A stretch of 64,000 nucleotides of DNA, taken from contig NZ_LMOO01000008.1 in assembly GCF_001424195.1 (NCBI RefSeq), positions 310,001 through 374,000 of the forward strand, given 5' to 3'. This document shows, in pieces, positions 1-8,329 of the stretch; position 1 is the stretch's first letter; each line of letters opens with the position of its first letter. The notes below the pieces were generated by a model that saw only the letters and a list, made by a program, of their open reading frames with translations, was not told the DNA's origin and searched no databases. This DNA comes from Cellulomonas sp. Leaf334. GTDB taxonomy: Bacteria; Actinomycetota; Actinomycetes; Actinomycetales; Cellulomonadaceae. The position numbers and the translations under genes were made by a program.

Positions 1-13
1 CCGATCGCCAGAT

Positions 14-31
14 GTGAAGTCATAGATTCAC
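14..31. promoter_or_regulatory. Operator-like dyad A upstream of the allantoin operon
   Basis: The sequence GTGAAGTCATAGATTCAC has inverted 5-bp arms, extended to 6 bp by the flanking T and A, around an 8-bp centre. It lies about 120 bp before the permease ATG. Size and symmetry suit a dimeric GntR-type repressor site, but the regulator is not in the window. Inferred from symmetry only. Confidence 0.45.
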
Positions 32-35
32 ACCC

Positions 36-53
36 GTTCAGCGATCGCTTCAC
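36..53. promoter_or_regulatory. Operator-like dyad B, tandem partner of dyad A
   Basis: GTTCAGCGATCGCTTCAC contains the perfect 10-bp palindrome AGCGATCGCT (40-49). It has the same 18-bp length as dyad A and shares the outer GT, AG and TTCAC letters. Centres are 22 bp apart, about two helical turns, as expected for cooperative binding by two dimers. Inferred from pattern. Confidence 0.45.
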
Positions 54-151
54 CGTACGGGATGACGGACACAGACGGACAGAGCACGTCGGGACGCCGA
101 CGGCCAGGTCCGACCACCCCCACCACGACCTTCCCCGCGTGAGGACCACCC

Positions 152-1747
152 ATGAACCAGCCCGAGACCACAGAGCTGCCCAATGACGTCGTCGAGGCCG
201 CCGGCCTGCCCCCGGGCGCCGGGGAGATGCAGCCCGGCTACGACCCCCGGCTCACCAACGAGGACCTGGCACCGCTGAAGAAGCAGACCTGGTCGTCGTA
301 CAACATCTTCGCGTTCTGGATGTCCGACGTGCACAGCGTCGGCGGCTACGTCACGGCCGGCAGCCTGTTCGCGCTCGGCATCGCCAGCTGGCAGGTGCTC
401 GTCGCGCTCATCGTCGGCATCGTCATCGTGCAGGTCTTCTGCAACCTCGTCGCCAAGCCGAGCCAGAAGACGGGTGTGCCGTACCCGGTCATCAACCGCG
501 CGGTGTTCGGCGTGCTCGGCGCCAACATCCCCGCCATCATCCGCGGCCTCATCGCGGTCGCCTGGTACGGCGTGCAGACGTTCCTCGCGGCCGAGGCCCT
601 GAACATCATCTTCCTCAAGTTCGTCCCGAGCTCCGCGCAGCTGCTCGAGACCGGCTTCCTCGGGCTGTCGACGCTCGGCTGGATCTCCTACGCCATCCTC
701 TGGGTCGCCCAGGCGGCACTGTTCTGGCGGGGCATGGAGTCCATCCGCAAGTTCATCGACTGGGCAGGCCCGGCCGTGTACGTCGTGATGATCATGCTCG
801 CTGTCTACCTGGTCTCCGAGGCGGGCTGGAGCAACATCTCGTTCAGCCTCTCCTCGGGTCCGCCCATGGGCTTCTGGGCCTCCATCCCGGTGATGCTCGG
901 GGCGATCGCGCTGGTCGTGTCGTACTTCTCGGGCCCGATGCTGAACTTCGGCGACTTCGCCCGGTACGGCAAGAGCTTCGCGGCGGTGAAGAAGGGCAAC
1001 TTCCTGGGGCTGCCCATCAACTTCCTGTTCTTCTCGCTGCTCACCGTCATCTGCGCGTCCGCCACGGTCCCGGTGTTCGGCGAGCTCATCACCGACCCGA
1101 TCCACACGGTCGAGCAGATCGACACGCCGTTCGCCATCCTGCTGGGCGGGCTCACCTTCGTCACCGCGACGGTCGGCATCAACATCGTCGCCAACTTCAT
1201 CTCGCCCGCGTTCGACTTCTCCAACGTCTCCCCGCAGAAGATCAGCTGGCGCATGGGCGGCATGATCGCGGCGGTCGGCTCGGTGCTGCTGACCCCGTGG
1301 AACTGGTACTCCAACGCCACCGCGATCCACTACACGCTGGGCGTGCTGGGTGCACTCATCGGCCCGCTGTTCGGCATCCTCATCGCCGGCTACTACGTGA
1401 TCGGCAAGCAGCGCGTGCACGTCGACGACATGTTCACGATGTCCCCCAAGGGCCGGTACTGGTACTCCGGTGGCTACAACCGCAACGCCGTGGCGACCGT
1501 GCTCGTCGCGGGCCTGATCTCCGTGGCGGCGGCGGTGCTGCCCAAGGCCTTCGCGGACATGGGCGCGTTCGACGTCACCTGGATCGCGAGCTACAGCTGG
1601 TTCATCGGCTGCGGGCTGGGCTTCGTGACCTTCGTCTTCCTCGAGCGTCGCAACCCGCAGATCCCGCTGCTGGACGCGTCCGACGAGCACGTCTCGGACG
1701 GCACGGTGGAGGAGCGCACGGGCGCCCCCCTCGAGGCAGCGGTCTGA
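152..1747 (+). CDS. NCS1 family nucleobase/allantoin permease
   Basis: A 531-aa integral membrane protein with about 12 hydrophobic segments after a polar N-terminus of about 45 residues. The segment LTNEDLAP (34-41), followed by a Trp-rich stretch entering the first helix, is typical of NCS1 nucleobase:cation symporters, which include the allantoin permease PucI and cytosine and uracil carriers. The racemase, allantoinase and allantoate hydrolase downstream make allantoin or a hydantoin the likely substrate. The gene is first in its operon; the racemase GTG follows the stop by 3 bp. Substrate assignment rests on context, since NCS1 sequences alone do not fix specificity. Confidence 0.85.
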   Translation: MNQPETTELPNDVVEAAGLPPGAGEMQPGYDPRLTNEDLAPLKKQTWSSYNIFAFWMSDVHSVGGYVTAGSLFALGIASWQVLVALIVGIVIVQVFCNLVAKPSQKTGVPYPVINRAVFGVLGANIPAIIRGLIAVAWYGVQTFLAAEALNIIFLKFVPSSAQLLETGFLGLSTLGWISYAILWVAQAALFWRGMESIRKFIDWAGPAVYVVMIMLAVYLVSEAGWSNISFSLSSGPPMGFWASIPVMLGAIALVVSYFSGPMLNFGDFARYGKSFAAVKKGNFLGLPINFLFFSLLTVICASATVPVFGELITDPIHTVEQIDTPFAILLGGLTFVTATVGINIVANFISPAFDFSNVSPQKISWRMGGMIAAVGSVLLTPWNWYSNATAIHYTLGVLGALIGPLFGILIAGYYVIGKQRVHVDDMFTMSPKGRYWYSGGYNRNAVATVLVAGLISVAAAVLPKAFADMGAFDVTWIASYSWFIGCGLGFVTFVFLERRNPQIPLLDASDEHVSDGTVEERTGAPLEAAV

Positions 1748-1750
1748 GAG

Positions 1751-2503
1751 GTGCACATCCGGGTCATCAACCCCAACACCACCCGGGCGATGACCGACCT
1801 GATCGGTCGGTCCGCCCGGGTGGTGGCGGCGCCCGGAACGGTCGTCGACGCCGTCCAGCCGACGATGGGCCCCGCGTCCATCGAGAGCCACTACGAGGAG
1901 GCACTGGCCGTGCCCGGCATCCTCGAGCAGGTCGCGCTCGGGGAGGCCGAGGGGGTCGACGCGTACGTCGTCGCGTGCTTCGGCGACCCGGGCCTCGACG
2001 CCGCCCGGGAGCTGGCGCACGGTCCGGTGATCGGCATCGCCGAGGCGGCCATGCACGCCGCCGCGCTGGTGGGTCGCCGGTTCGTGGTCGTCACGACCCT
2101 GGGCCGGACGGTGGCCCGCGCCCGTGAGCTGGCCGACCGGTACGGCTTCCGCGAGACGTGCGTCGCCGTGCGGGCGTGCGAGGTGCCGGTGCTGGACCTC
2201 GAGGACCCGGGCGCCCTGGCGCGCCTGACCGACGAGTGCCGCTCGGCGGTCCGCGTCGACGGGGCCGATGCCGTCGTGCTGGGCTGTGCCGGGATGGCGG
2301 AGCTGTGCGAGGGGATCGCCGACGCGGTCGGGGTCCCGGTGGTCGACGGCGTGGCCGCCGGGACGGTGCTGGCACAGTCCCTGGTCGCGCTGGGGCTCCG
2401 GCCGGCCACGACCGGCGAGTACGCAGCGCCGCCCGCCAAGCCGATGGCCGGCCTCCTCACGGGTTTCGAGATCCGCGCGGGCGTGCCCGTGGCCGTAGCC
2501 TGA
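1751..2503 (+). CDS. Aspartate/glutamate/hydantoin racemase family protein (probable allantoin racemase)
   Basis: A 250-aa protein of the Asp/Glu/hydantoin racemase superfamily. The N-terminal NPNTT motif (7-11) and two cysteines, C76 in VVACFGDPG and C179 in VLGCAGM, are the acid/base pair of this cofactor-independent fold. In allantoin operons such enzymes (HyuE/HpxA type) interconvert R- and S-allantoin so that the stereospecific allantoinase can use both. The start is GTG, 3 bp after the permease stop, with GAGAG just upstream. Hydantoin racemase is the alternative; the adjacent allantoinase favours allantoin. Confidence 0.8.
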   Translation: MHIRVINPNTTRAMTDLIGRSARVVAAPGTVVDAVQPTMGPASIESHYEEALAVPGILEQVALGEAEGVDAYVVACFGDPGLDAARELAHGPVIGIAEAAMHAAALVGRRFVVVTTLGRTVARARELADRYGFRETCVAVRACEVPVLDLEDPGALARLTDECRSAVRVDGADAVVLGCAGMAELCEGIADAVGVPVVDGVAAGTVLAQSLVALGLRPATTGEYAAPPAKPMAGLLTGFEIRAGVPVAVA

Positions 2504-2529
2504 CGCAGCAGACGACCCCGGGAGCCGCC

Positions 2530-3846
2530 ATGACCCTGCCTGACCTCGTCGTACGCGCCCGCCGAGCGTGGGTGGACGGCGCCTGGCAGCCCGCCCGCGT
2601 GGCGGTGACCGACGGGCGGATCACCGCGCTCGACGGCACCGCCGACGGCGTCGTCGTGGTCGAGCTGGCCGACGACGAGGTCCTGCTCCCCGGCCTCGTC
2701 GACAGCCACGTGCACGTCAACGAGCCGGGCCGCACGCACTGGGAGGGCTTCGCGTCGGCGACGCGGGCTGCGGCGGCGGGCGGGGTCACCACGCTCGTCG
2801 ACATGCCGCTCAACTCGATCCCCCCCACGACGACGGTCGAGGCGCTCGCCGCCAAGCGGGCCGCGACGGACGGCAAGCTCAGCGTCGACGTCGCGTTCTG
2901 GGGCGGGGCGGTGCCGGAGAACCTGGGGTCGCTCGGTCCGGTGCACGCGGCGGGCGTCCGCGGGTTCAAGGCGTTCCTCACGCCGTCGGGCGTCGACGAG
3001 TTCGGGCACCTCGACACCGAGCAGCTGGAGACGGCACTGGCGGAGGTCGCCGCGCTCGGCAGCGTGCTGGTCGTGCACGCGGAGGACCCGGCGGACCTGC
3101 GCGGCGACGGCGCCCTGGGTGAGCAGTACGCCGACTTCCTGGCCAGCCGCCCCGCGGTCAGCGAGCGCCACGCGATCGCCCGCGTGATCGACGCGATGCG
3201 CCGCACCGGCGCCCGGGCGCACATCCTGCACCTGTCCGACGCGGGTTCGCTCGACCTGATCCGGTCCGCGAAGGCCGAGGGGCTGCCACTGACCGTCGAG
3301 ACGTGCCCGCACTACCTGGCACTGCGCGCAGAGGACGTGCCGTCGGCCGCGACGCAGTTCAAGTGCTGCCCGCCCATCCGCGACGCCGGCAACCAGGACC
3401 TGCTCTGGGCGGCGGTGCTGGACGGGACGATCGACGCGATCGTGTCCGACCACTCGCCGTCGACCGCGGACCTGAAGAACGCGGACTTCGGGCTGTCGTG
3501 GGGCGGTATCGCGGGGCTCCAGCTGGGCCTGTCGGCCGTGTGGACGGAGGCCCGGACGCGCGGCATCGCGCTCGACGACCTGCTCCCGCTGTTCACCACC
3601 GGCCCCGCGCGGGTCGCCGGGCTGTCCGCGGGAATCCTCGCGGTCGGAGCCCCGGCCCACCTGGTGGCGTTCGCTCCCGACGAGGAGCACGTGGTCGACG
3701 TGCACGCGCTGGAGCACAAGAACCCGGTCTCGCCCTACGACGGCGCGACGCTCGCTGGCGCGGTGCGAACGGTGTGGCTGGACGGCGTGCCCATCGTGGA
3801 GCGCGGCGCCGTCACCGCACCGGGGCGGGGGAACCTGCGTGACTGA
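2530..3846 (+). CDS. allB: Allantoinase (cyclic amidohydrolase)
   Basis: A 438-aa amidohydrolase that opens the allantoin ring to allantoate. The binuclear-metal signature is present: HVHVN with H60 and H62, a carboxylated-Lys candidate K147 in GFKAFL, H183 in VHAED, the HILHLSD His pair (231-236), and the SDHSP Asp/His (D307, H308). The ATG at 2530 is preceded by GGGAG; the frame stays open upstream inside the racemase gene, but that part is not allantoinase-like. Dihydropyrimidinase and hydantoinase are related, but motif spacing and neighbours favour allantoinase. Confidence 0.88.
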   Translation: MTLPDLVVRARRAWVDGAWQPARVAVTDGRITALDGTADGVVVVELADDEVLLPGLVDSHVHVNEPGRTHWEGFASATRAAAAGGVTTLVDMPLNSIPPTTTVEALAAKRAATDGKLSVDVAFWGGAVPENLGSLGPVHAAGVRGFKAFLTPSGVDEFGHLDTEQLETALAEVAALGSVLVVHAEDPADLRGDGALGEQYADFLASRPAVSERHAIARVIDAMRRTGARAHILHLSDAGSLDLIRSAKAEGLPLTVETCPHYLALRAEDVPSAATQFKCCPPIRDAGNQDLLWAAVLDGTIDAIVSDHSPSTADLKNADFGLSWGGIAGLQLGLSAVWTEARTRGIALDDLLPLFTTGPARVAGLSAGILAVGAPAHLVAFAPDEEHVVDVHALEHKNPVSPYDGATLAGAVRTVWLDGVPIVERGAVTAPGRGNLRD

Positions 3847-3850
3847 GCCG

Positions 3851-4531
3851 TCAGGCCTCGCGGTGCCGGTGCCCGAGCCCCGCGGCCGCCAGCGCCAGCA
3901 CACCGGCCACCAGCATCCCGACGCCGACGCCCAGGTCCCCGCTGACCGCCAGCAGCAGCGCACCCACGGCGGCACCGACCAGGATCAACGCGACCGCGAG
4001 CACGCGGCGGGCCCAGCCGTCACCGGTGCCCCCGGCCAGCCTGCTGTCCGCGGCGAGACCCGTGAGCGTCGAGGTCACCACGACCGTCGTCACGTCCTTC
4101 ACCGCGAGCCGGCGGGCCGCCGCGGCCTGCAGGCCCATGGCGAGTGCCAGCACGCCGGTCACGACGAGGCCCCAGGCCGTCCCCTCCTCCGGCGGGGCGA
4201 CGAGGGCACCCACCCCCAGGCCCGCCGCGAGCACCCCGGTGGCCGCGAACGTCCCGCTGGTGCGGTCGGACCAGCCGGCCGGCGCGCTCCGGAGCACCCT
4301 GCCGCCGATCGCCGCACCCGCCAGGAAGCCGGCCAGGGCGAGCGTCGGACCGAGCACGGGCAGGTCGTCGGCACCCGCGAGCGCCATGCCGAGGATGACC
4401 ACGTTGCCGGTCATGTTCGCCGTGAACACCCGGTCGAGGCCGAGGTAGCCGACGGCGTCGACGATGCCCGTCGTGAACGTCAGTGCCAGCATGAGCACCA
4501 GGTGTCGGCGAGCGTCGTCCCATGTCTTCAC
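3851..4531 (-). CDS. DUF1275 (YoaK-like) family membrane protein
   Basis: About 226 aa with six hydrophobic segments and the DUF1275 features TTGIVDAVGYLGL near the N-terminus and FTANMTGNVV after the first helix. Function is unknown; family members are predicted transporters. The gene is inverted inside the allantoin operon, converging on allantoinase (4-bp gap) and diverging from the formamidase. I chose GTG at 4531 because the first membrane segment begins shortly after it. A TTG at 4567 would also work but would overlap the formamidase start. No clear Shine-Dalgarno precedes either, so the start is uncertain. Confidence 0.75.
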   Translation of the reverse strand: MKTWDDARRHLVLMLALTFTTGIVDAVGYLGLDRVFTANMTGNVVILGMALAGADDLPVLGPTLALAGFLAGAAIGGRVLRSAPAGWSDRTSGTFAATGVLAAGLGVGALVAPPEEGTAWGLVVTGVLALAMGLQAAAARRLAVKDVTTVVVTSTLTGLAADSRLAGGTGDGWARRVLAVALILVGAAVGALLLAVSGDLGVGVGMLVAGVLALAAAGLGHRHREA

Positions 4532-4557
4532 CGCGTCATCGTGGGGGTGCAGGACCG

Positions 4558-5631
4558 ATGAGTGCAACGCTCCAGCCGGGCTCGGGCCCGATCCGCGCCG
4601 CGGCGTACCTGCCGTCGACGCCCGCCACCGTCCTCTGGGGGCGCCTCCCCTGCGCGACCGACGCGCCCGTGCTGAGCGTCGAGCCCGGCACCGAGGTCAC
4701 CATCGACACGGTCAGCCACGAGGGGCTGCTGGACGACCAGGGCAGCGACCCGGTGGCGTTCTTCACCGGCCACGGCGTCTCTCCGGACGACGTCCTGACC
4801 GACGCGGTGGAGATCGTCGGCACCCTGACGCGCTCGGCTCAGGACGGTCCGCACGTGGTGACCGGACCGATCCACGTCGCGGGCGCGATGCCGGGCGACC
4901 TGCTCGCGATCACCGTCCTGGAGACGACCCCCCGCGTCCCCTACGGCGTCATCTCGAACCGGCACGGGCGCGGCGCGCTGCCGGGCGAGCTGCCGAGGGG
5001 CCCGGGGAACGTGAGCGTGTTCGCGACGGTCAGGGACGGCCGCGTGGGCTGCCTCCCCGCGGTCGAGGGCGGCGAGCGGCTGATCGAGTTCCCGCTGGCA
5101 CCGTTCCTCGGCATCATGGGCGTCGCGGTGGCCGGTGACCAGCGCCCGCACTCGGTGCCGCCAGGGACGCACGGCGGGAACATCGACATCAACCTGCTCC
5201 AGGTGGGCAGCACGCTGTACCTGCCGGTGCAGGTGCCGGGTGCGCTCGCGTACGTGGGCGACCCGCACTTCGCGCAGGGCGACGGCGAGGTCGCGCTCAC
5301 CGCGCTGGAGGCGTCCCTGCGGGTCACCCTCCGGTTCGACGTGGTCCCGGCGGTCGAGGCGCTCGCGCGGTTCGGGCCGTTCGAAGGGCCGTTGGTCGAG
5401 ACGCCGGAGTACCTCGTCCCGACGGGCCTCGACAAGGACCTGGACGAGGCCGTCCGCCGATGCGTCCGGGCGGCGCTCGCCCTGCTGCAGGCGCGCTGGG
5501 GGCTCGACGAGCACCTCGCGTACGCCTACCTGTCCGCGGCCACCGACATCAACATCTCGCAGGTGGTCGACCAGGTCTGCGGTGCGCACGCGCGCATCCG
5601 CAAGGCCGACCTGGAGGCGATCGGCCGATGA
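4558..5631 (+). CDS. Acetamidase/formamidase family protein
   Basis: A 357-aa member of the FmdA/AmdA family, zinc-dependent hydrolases that release ammonia from short amides such as formamide. Family features include the early VEPGTEVTIDT strand, GPIHVAGAMPGDLLAI, an invariant-looking HGGNIDI segment, and a C-terminal region with LSAATDINISQVVD. It is translationally coupled to the amidase: the stop TGA overlaps that gene's ATG. In this operon a small amide arising from purine breakdown, possibly oxamate, is an attractive substrate, but that is inference. The ATG lies only 26 bp from the divergent DUF1275 start. Confidence 0.82.
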   Translation: MSATLQPGSGPIRAAAYLPSTPATVLWGRLPCATDAPVLSVEPGTEVTIDTVSHEGLLDDQGSDPVAFFTGHGVSPDDVLTDAVEIVGTLTRSAQDGPHVVTGPIHVAGAMPGDLLAITVLETTPRVPYGVISNRHGRGALPGELPRGPGNVSVFATVRDGRVGCLPAVEGGERLIEFPLAPFLGIMGVAVAGDQRPHSVPPGTHGGNIDINLLQVGSTLYLPVQVPGALAYVGDPHFAQGDGEVALTALEASLRVTLRFDVVPAVEALARFGPFEGPLVETPEYLVPTGLDKDLDEAVRRCVRAALALLQARWGLDEHLAYAYLSAATDINISQVVDQVCGAHARIRKADLEAIGR

Positions 5632-7115
5632 TGCCGACCGAGCTCCAGGACGCCTTCGACGCCTACGAGCGCGCCCTGGCCACCGACGACGTCGCGGCCC
5701 TGGACGACGCGTTCGCCCCGGGCGACGACACCCTCCGCGGGGACCGTGACGGCCTGCTCGTCGGGCACGACGCGATCAGCGCGTTCCGGGCCGCACGCGG
5801 CGGCATCACGCCCCGGGTGCTGGACCGCGTCGAGTCCCGCCGCCTGGCCGACGACTGCTGGCTGATCGTGGCGACGTCGCGCTACGAGGGTGGCGGCACG
5901 GGGCTGCAGACGCAGGTGTGGCAGCGCGCCTACGGTCGCTGGCGCATCACGGCCGCGCACGTCACCGGCCGCACGCCGAGCTTCGACACGTCCGTGTGGC
6001 GGACGGTCGGGGACCCGCTGTACCAGGGTGCGTTCGACGGGCCGCTGCTCGGTCTGCGCGTCGCGGTCAAGGACCTGTTCGCCGTGCGCGGCTACCGGAT
6101 CGGCGCGGGCAACCCGACGTGGCTGCGGGGTGCCGCCCGCGAGCGCGAGCACGCCCCGGCGGTCCTCGACCTGCTCAAGGCGGGCGCGTCGGTGCGTGGC
6201 CTGGCCCGCACCGACGAGCTCGCGTACTCGATCGCCGGCGCCAACCCGCACTACGGCACCCCGGCCAACGGCGCCGTCCCGGGGGCGCTGCCGGGGGGCT
6301 CGTCGAGCGGTCCCGCGACCGCGGTCGCGACCGGCCAGGCGGACGTGGGCCTGGCCAGCGACACGGCGGGGTCGATCCGCGTCCCGGCGAGCTACCAGGG
6401 GCTGTGGGGCCTGCGGACGACGCACGGGCTGGTGCCGCGGCAGGGCATGGTGCCGTTGGCGCCGTCGTTCGACACCGTCGGCTGGCTGACCCGCGACGGC
6501 ACGACCCTGGACGCGGTCGCGACGTGGTGCCTCGAGGACGACGCCCCGCCGCTCCCCGCCCGGCGAGCGGTCCCGGTGGAGGTGCTCCGGCTCGTCGACC
6601 CGGCGACGCGCGAGGCTGTCGAGACCTGGGCGGGAGGTGCCGTCGACGAGGTCGAGGTCGGGCCGCTCGACGAGTGGTTCGAGGCCTTCCGCGTCGTGCA
6701 GGCCGCGGAGGCGTGGCGCGCGCACGGCGAGTGGGTCACGGCGCACCCGGAGGCGGTCGGGCCCGGTGCCCGGGAGCGGTTCGCGATCGCGAGCGACGTG
6801 ACCGCCACCGAGGAGGCCGTTGCCCGCGGGGAGGTCGAGCGGCTCGCAGAGACGATCCGCGCGATCGTCGACGACGCCGTCCTCGTCTTGCCGACGACGC
6901 CCGGTCCGGCCCCGGCGAGGACCGCGAGCGCCGCCGAGCTCGACCGGGTCCGCGCCACCACGCTGCGGATGACGGCACTGGCCGGCATCGGCGGGCTGCC
7001 CGCGCTGTCTGTCCCCGCGCTGCGGGTGGGGTCCGCTCCCGTCGGCGTCTGCCTCGTCGGGCCTCGCGGCAGCGATCTGTCCCTGGTCCGGCACGCCCTT
7101 GGAGGCCTCACATGA
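5628..7115 (+). CDS. AtzH-like domain fused to amidase-signature hydrolase (candidate oxalurate amidohydrolase)
   Basis: A 495-aa two-domain protein. Residues 1-120 resemble the small AtzH-like/DUF3225 (NTF2-like) domain, and about 125-495 form an amidase-signature enzyme. The Ser-cisSer-Lys triad is intact: K148 in VAVKDLF, S225 in GGSSSG and S249 in DTAGSIRVP. Separate DUF3225 and amidase proteins (HpxZ and HpxY) occur in the Klebsiella hpx uric-acid operon downstream of oxalurate, as I recall. Here they are one chain next to PucG, whose product is oxalurate. ATGs at 5628 and 5631 are both possible; each overlaps the formamidase stop. Allophanate, biuret or another carbamoyl amide remain alternatives. 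Confidence 0.8.
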   Translation: MMPTELQDAFDAYERALATDDVAALDDAFAPGDDTLRGDRDGLLVGHDAISAFRAARGGITPRVLDRVESRRLADDCWLIVATSRYEGGGTGLQTQVWQRAYGRWRITAAHVTGRTPSFDTSVWRTVGDPLYQGAFDGPLLGLRVAVKDLFAVRGYRIGAGNPTWLRGAAREREHAPAVLDLLKAGASVRGLARTDELAYSIAGANPHYGTPANGAVPGALPGGSSSGPATAVATGQADVGLASDTAGSIRVPASYQGLWGLRTTHGLVPRQGMVPLAPSFDTVGWLTRDGTTLDAVATWCLEDDAPPLPARRAVPVEVLRLVDPATREAVETWAGGAVDEVEVGPLDEWFEAFRVVQAAEAWRAHGEWVTAHPEAVGPGARERFAIASDVTATEEAVARGEVERLAETIRAIVDDAVLVLPTTPGPAPARTASAAELDRVRATTLRMTALAGIGGLPALSVPALRVGSAPVGVCLVGPRGSDLSLVRHALGGLT

Positions 7116-8329
7116 CCCACCCGGTGAACCCGCCGCCCCGCCTCCTCATGGGCCCGGGACCGGTCAACGCGGACCCACGCGTGCTGCGCGCTCTCTCGAC
7201 CCCGCTGGTCGGCCAGTACGACCCGGTGATGACCGGCTACATGAACGAGACGATGGCGCTGTACCGCGAGGTCTTCGCGACGACCAACGAGGCGACGCTG
7301 CTGGTCGACGGCACGTCCCGCGCCGGGATCGAGGCGGCGCTGGTGTCGCTGGTCCGGCCGGGCGAGCGCGTCCTGGTGCCGGTGTTCGGGCGGTTCGGGC
7401 ACCTGCTCGCGGAGATCGCGCTGCGCGCGCAGGCCGAGGTGCACACCATCGAGGTGCCGTGGGGGCAGGTGTTCGGGGCGCGAGCCGTCGAGGAGGCGAT
7501 CGTGCGCGTGCGCCCGCACCTGCTCGCGATGGTGCAGGGCGACACGTCGACGACGATGCTCCAGCCGCTCGACGAGCTCGGGGAGGTCTGCGCCAAGCAC
7601 GGCGTGCTGTTCTACACGGACGCGACCGCGTCCCTGGGCGGCAACCCGTTCGAGATGGATGCGTGGGATCTGGACGCGGCCACCGCCGGGCTGCAGAAGT
7701 GCCTGTCGGGCCCGTCGGGAAGCGCGCCGATCAGCCTGTCCGAGAAGGCTGTCGAGGTGATCCGGGGGCGTCGGCGCATCGAGGCGGGGATCCGCGAGGA
7801 GTCCGACGAGGACACCGGCGAGCCCGTGCACTCCAACTACTTCGACCTCGGCATGATCCTCGACTACTGGGGTCCGCGGCGGCTCAACCACCACACCGAG
7901 GCGACGAGCATGCTGTACGCGGCGCGGGAGTGCGCGCGGATCATCGTCGAGGAAGGCCGGCAGGCCGTCATCGACCGGCACGAGCGGGCCGGCCGCGCGA
8001 TGCTCGCGGGGGTGCGGGGTCTGGGGCTGGGGGTGTTCGGGGACGTGGCGCACAAGATGAACAACGTGGTCGCCGTCGAGATCCCCGACGGCGTGGACGG
8101 CGACGCGGTCCGCGGCGCGCTGCTGCAGGACTTCGGCATCGAGATCGGCACGTCGTTCGGCCCGCTGCACGGCCGCGTGTGGCGGATCGGCACGATGGGC
8201 GCCAACGCCCGGCTCGACACCGTGCTCACCACGCTGGCCGCGCTCGAGCAGGTGCTGCGCCGTGCGGGTGCCACGGTCCCCCACGGCGGCGGGGTCGACG
8301 CCGCCTACTCAGGGTGGTCAGCGGCCTGA
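7112..8329 (+). CDS. pucG: Class V aminotransferase, probable (S)-ureidoglycine--glyoxylate aminotransferase
   Basis: A 405-aa fold-type I PLP enzyme of the serine-pyruvate/alanine-glyoxylate group. Visible are the N-terminal LLMGPGPVNADPRVL signature, a cofactor Asp (D170 in YTDATAS) and the Schiff-base Lys K196 in GLQKCLSGPSG. The PucG subfamily moves the amino group of (S)-ureidoglycine to glyoxylate, giving glycine and oxalurate. Placement between the amidase and AllC, with ATGA and TGATG couplings, fits that role. Plain alanine-glyoxylate aminotransferase is the alternative reading from sequence alone. Confidence 0.85.
   Translation: MTHPVNPPPRLLMGPGPVNADPRVLRALSTPLVGQYDPVMTGYMNETMALYREVFATTNEATLLVDGTSRAGIEAALVSLVRPGERVLVPVFGRFGHLLAEIALRAQAEVHTIEVPWGQVFGARAVEEAIVRVRPHLLAMVQGDTSTTMLQPLDELGEVCAKHGVLFYTDATASLGGNPFEMDAWDLDAATAGLQKCLSGPSGSAPISLSEKAVEVIRGRRRIEAGIREESDEDTGEPVHSNYFDLGMILDYWGPRRLNHHTEATSMLYAARECARIIVEEGRQAVIDRHERAGRAMLAGVRGLGLGVFGDVAHKMNNVVAVEIPDGVDGDAVRGALLQDFGIEIGTSFGPLHGRVWRIGTMGANARLDTVLTTLAALEQVLRRAGATVPHGGGVDAAYSGWSAA

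Noticed and set aside
1..151. GlnR binding site upstream of the allantoin operon
   Set aside because: I saw no convincing GTnAC/GAAAC-type half-sites with proper spacing. The two dyads found are of a different type.
50..2056. Long minus-strand frame opposite the permease and racemase
   Set aside because: High GC content removes stop codons on the other strand. The translation is Arg/Asp/Gly-rich with no domain features, while the plus-strand genes have clear families. The same applies to 14363-17143 and many others.
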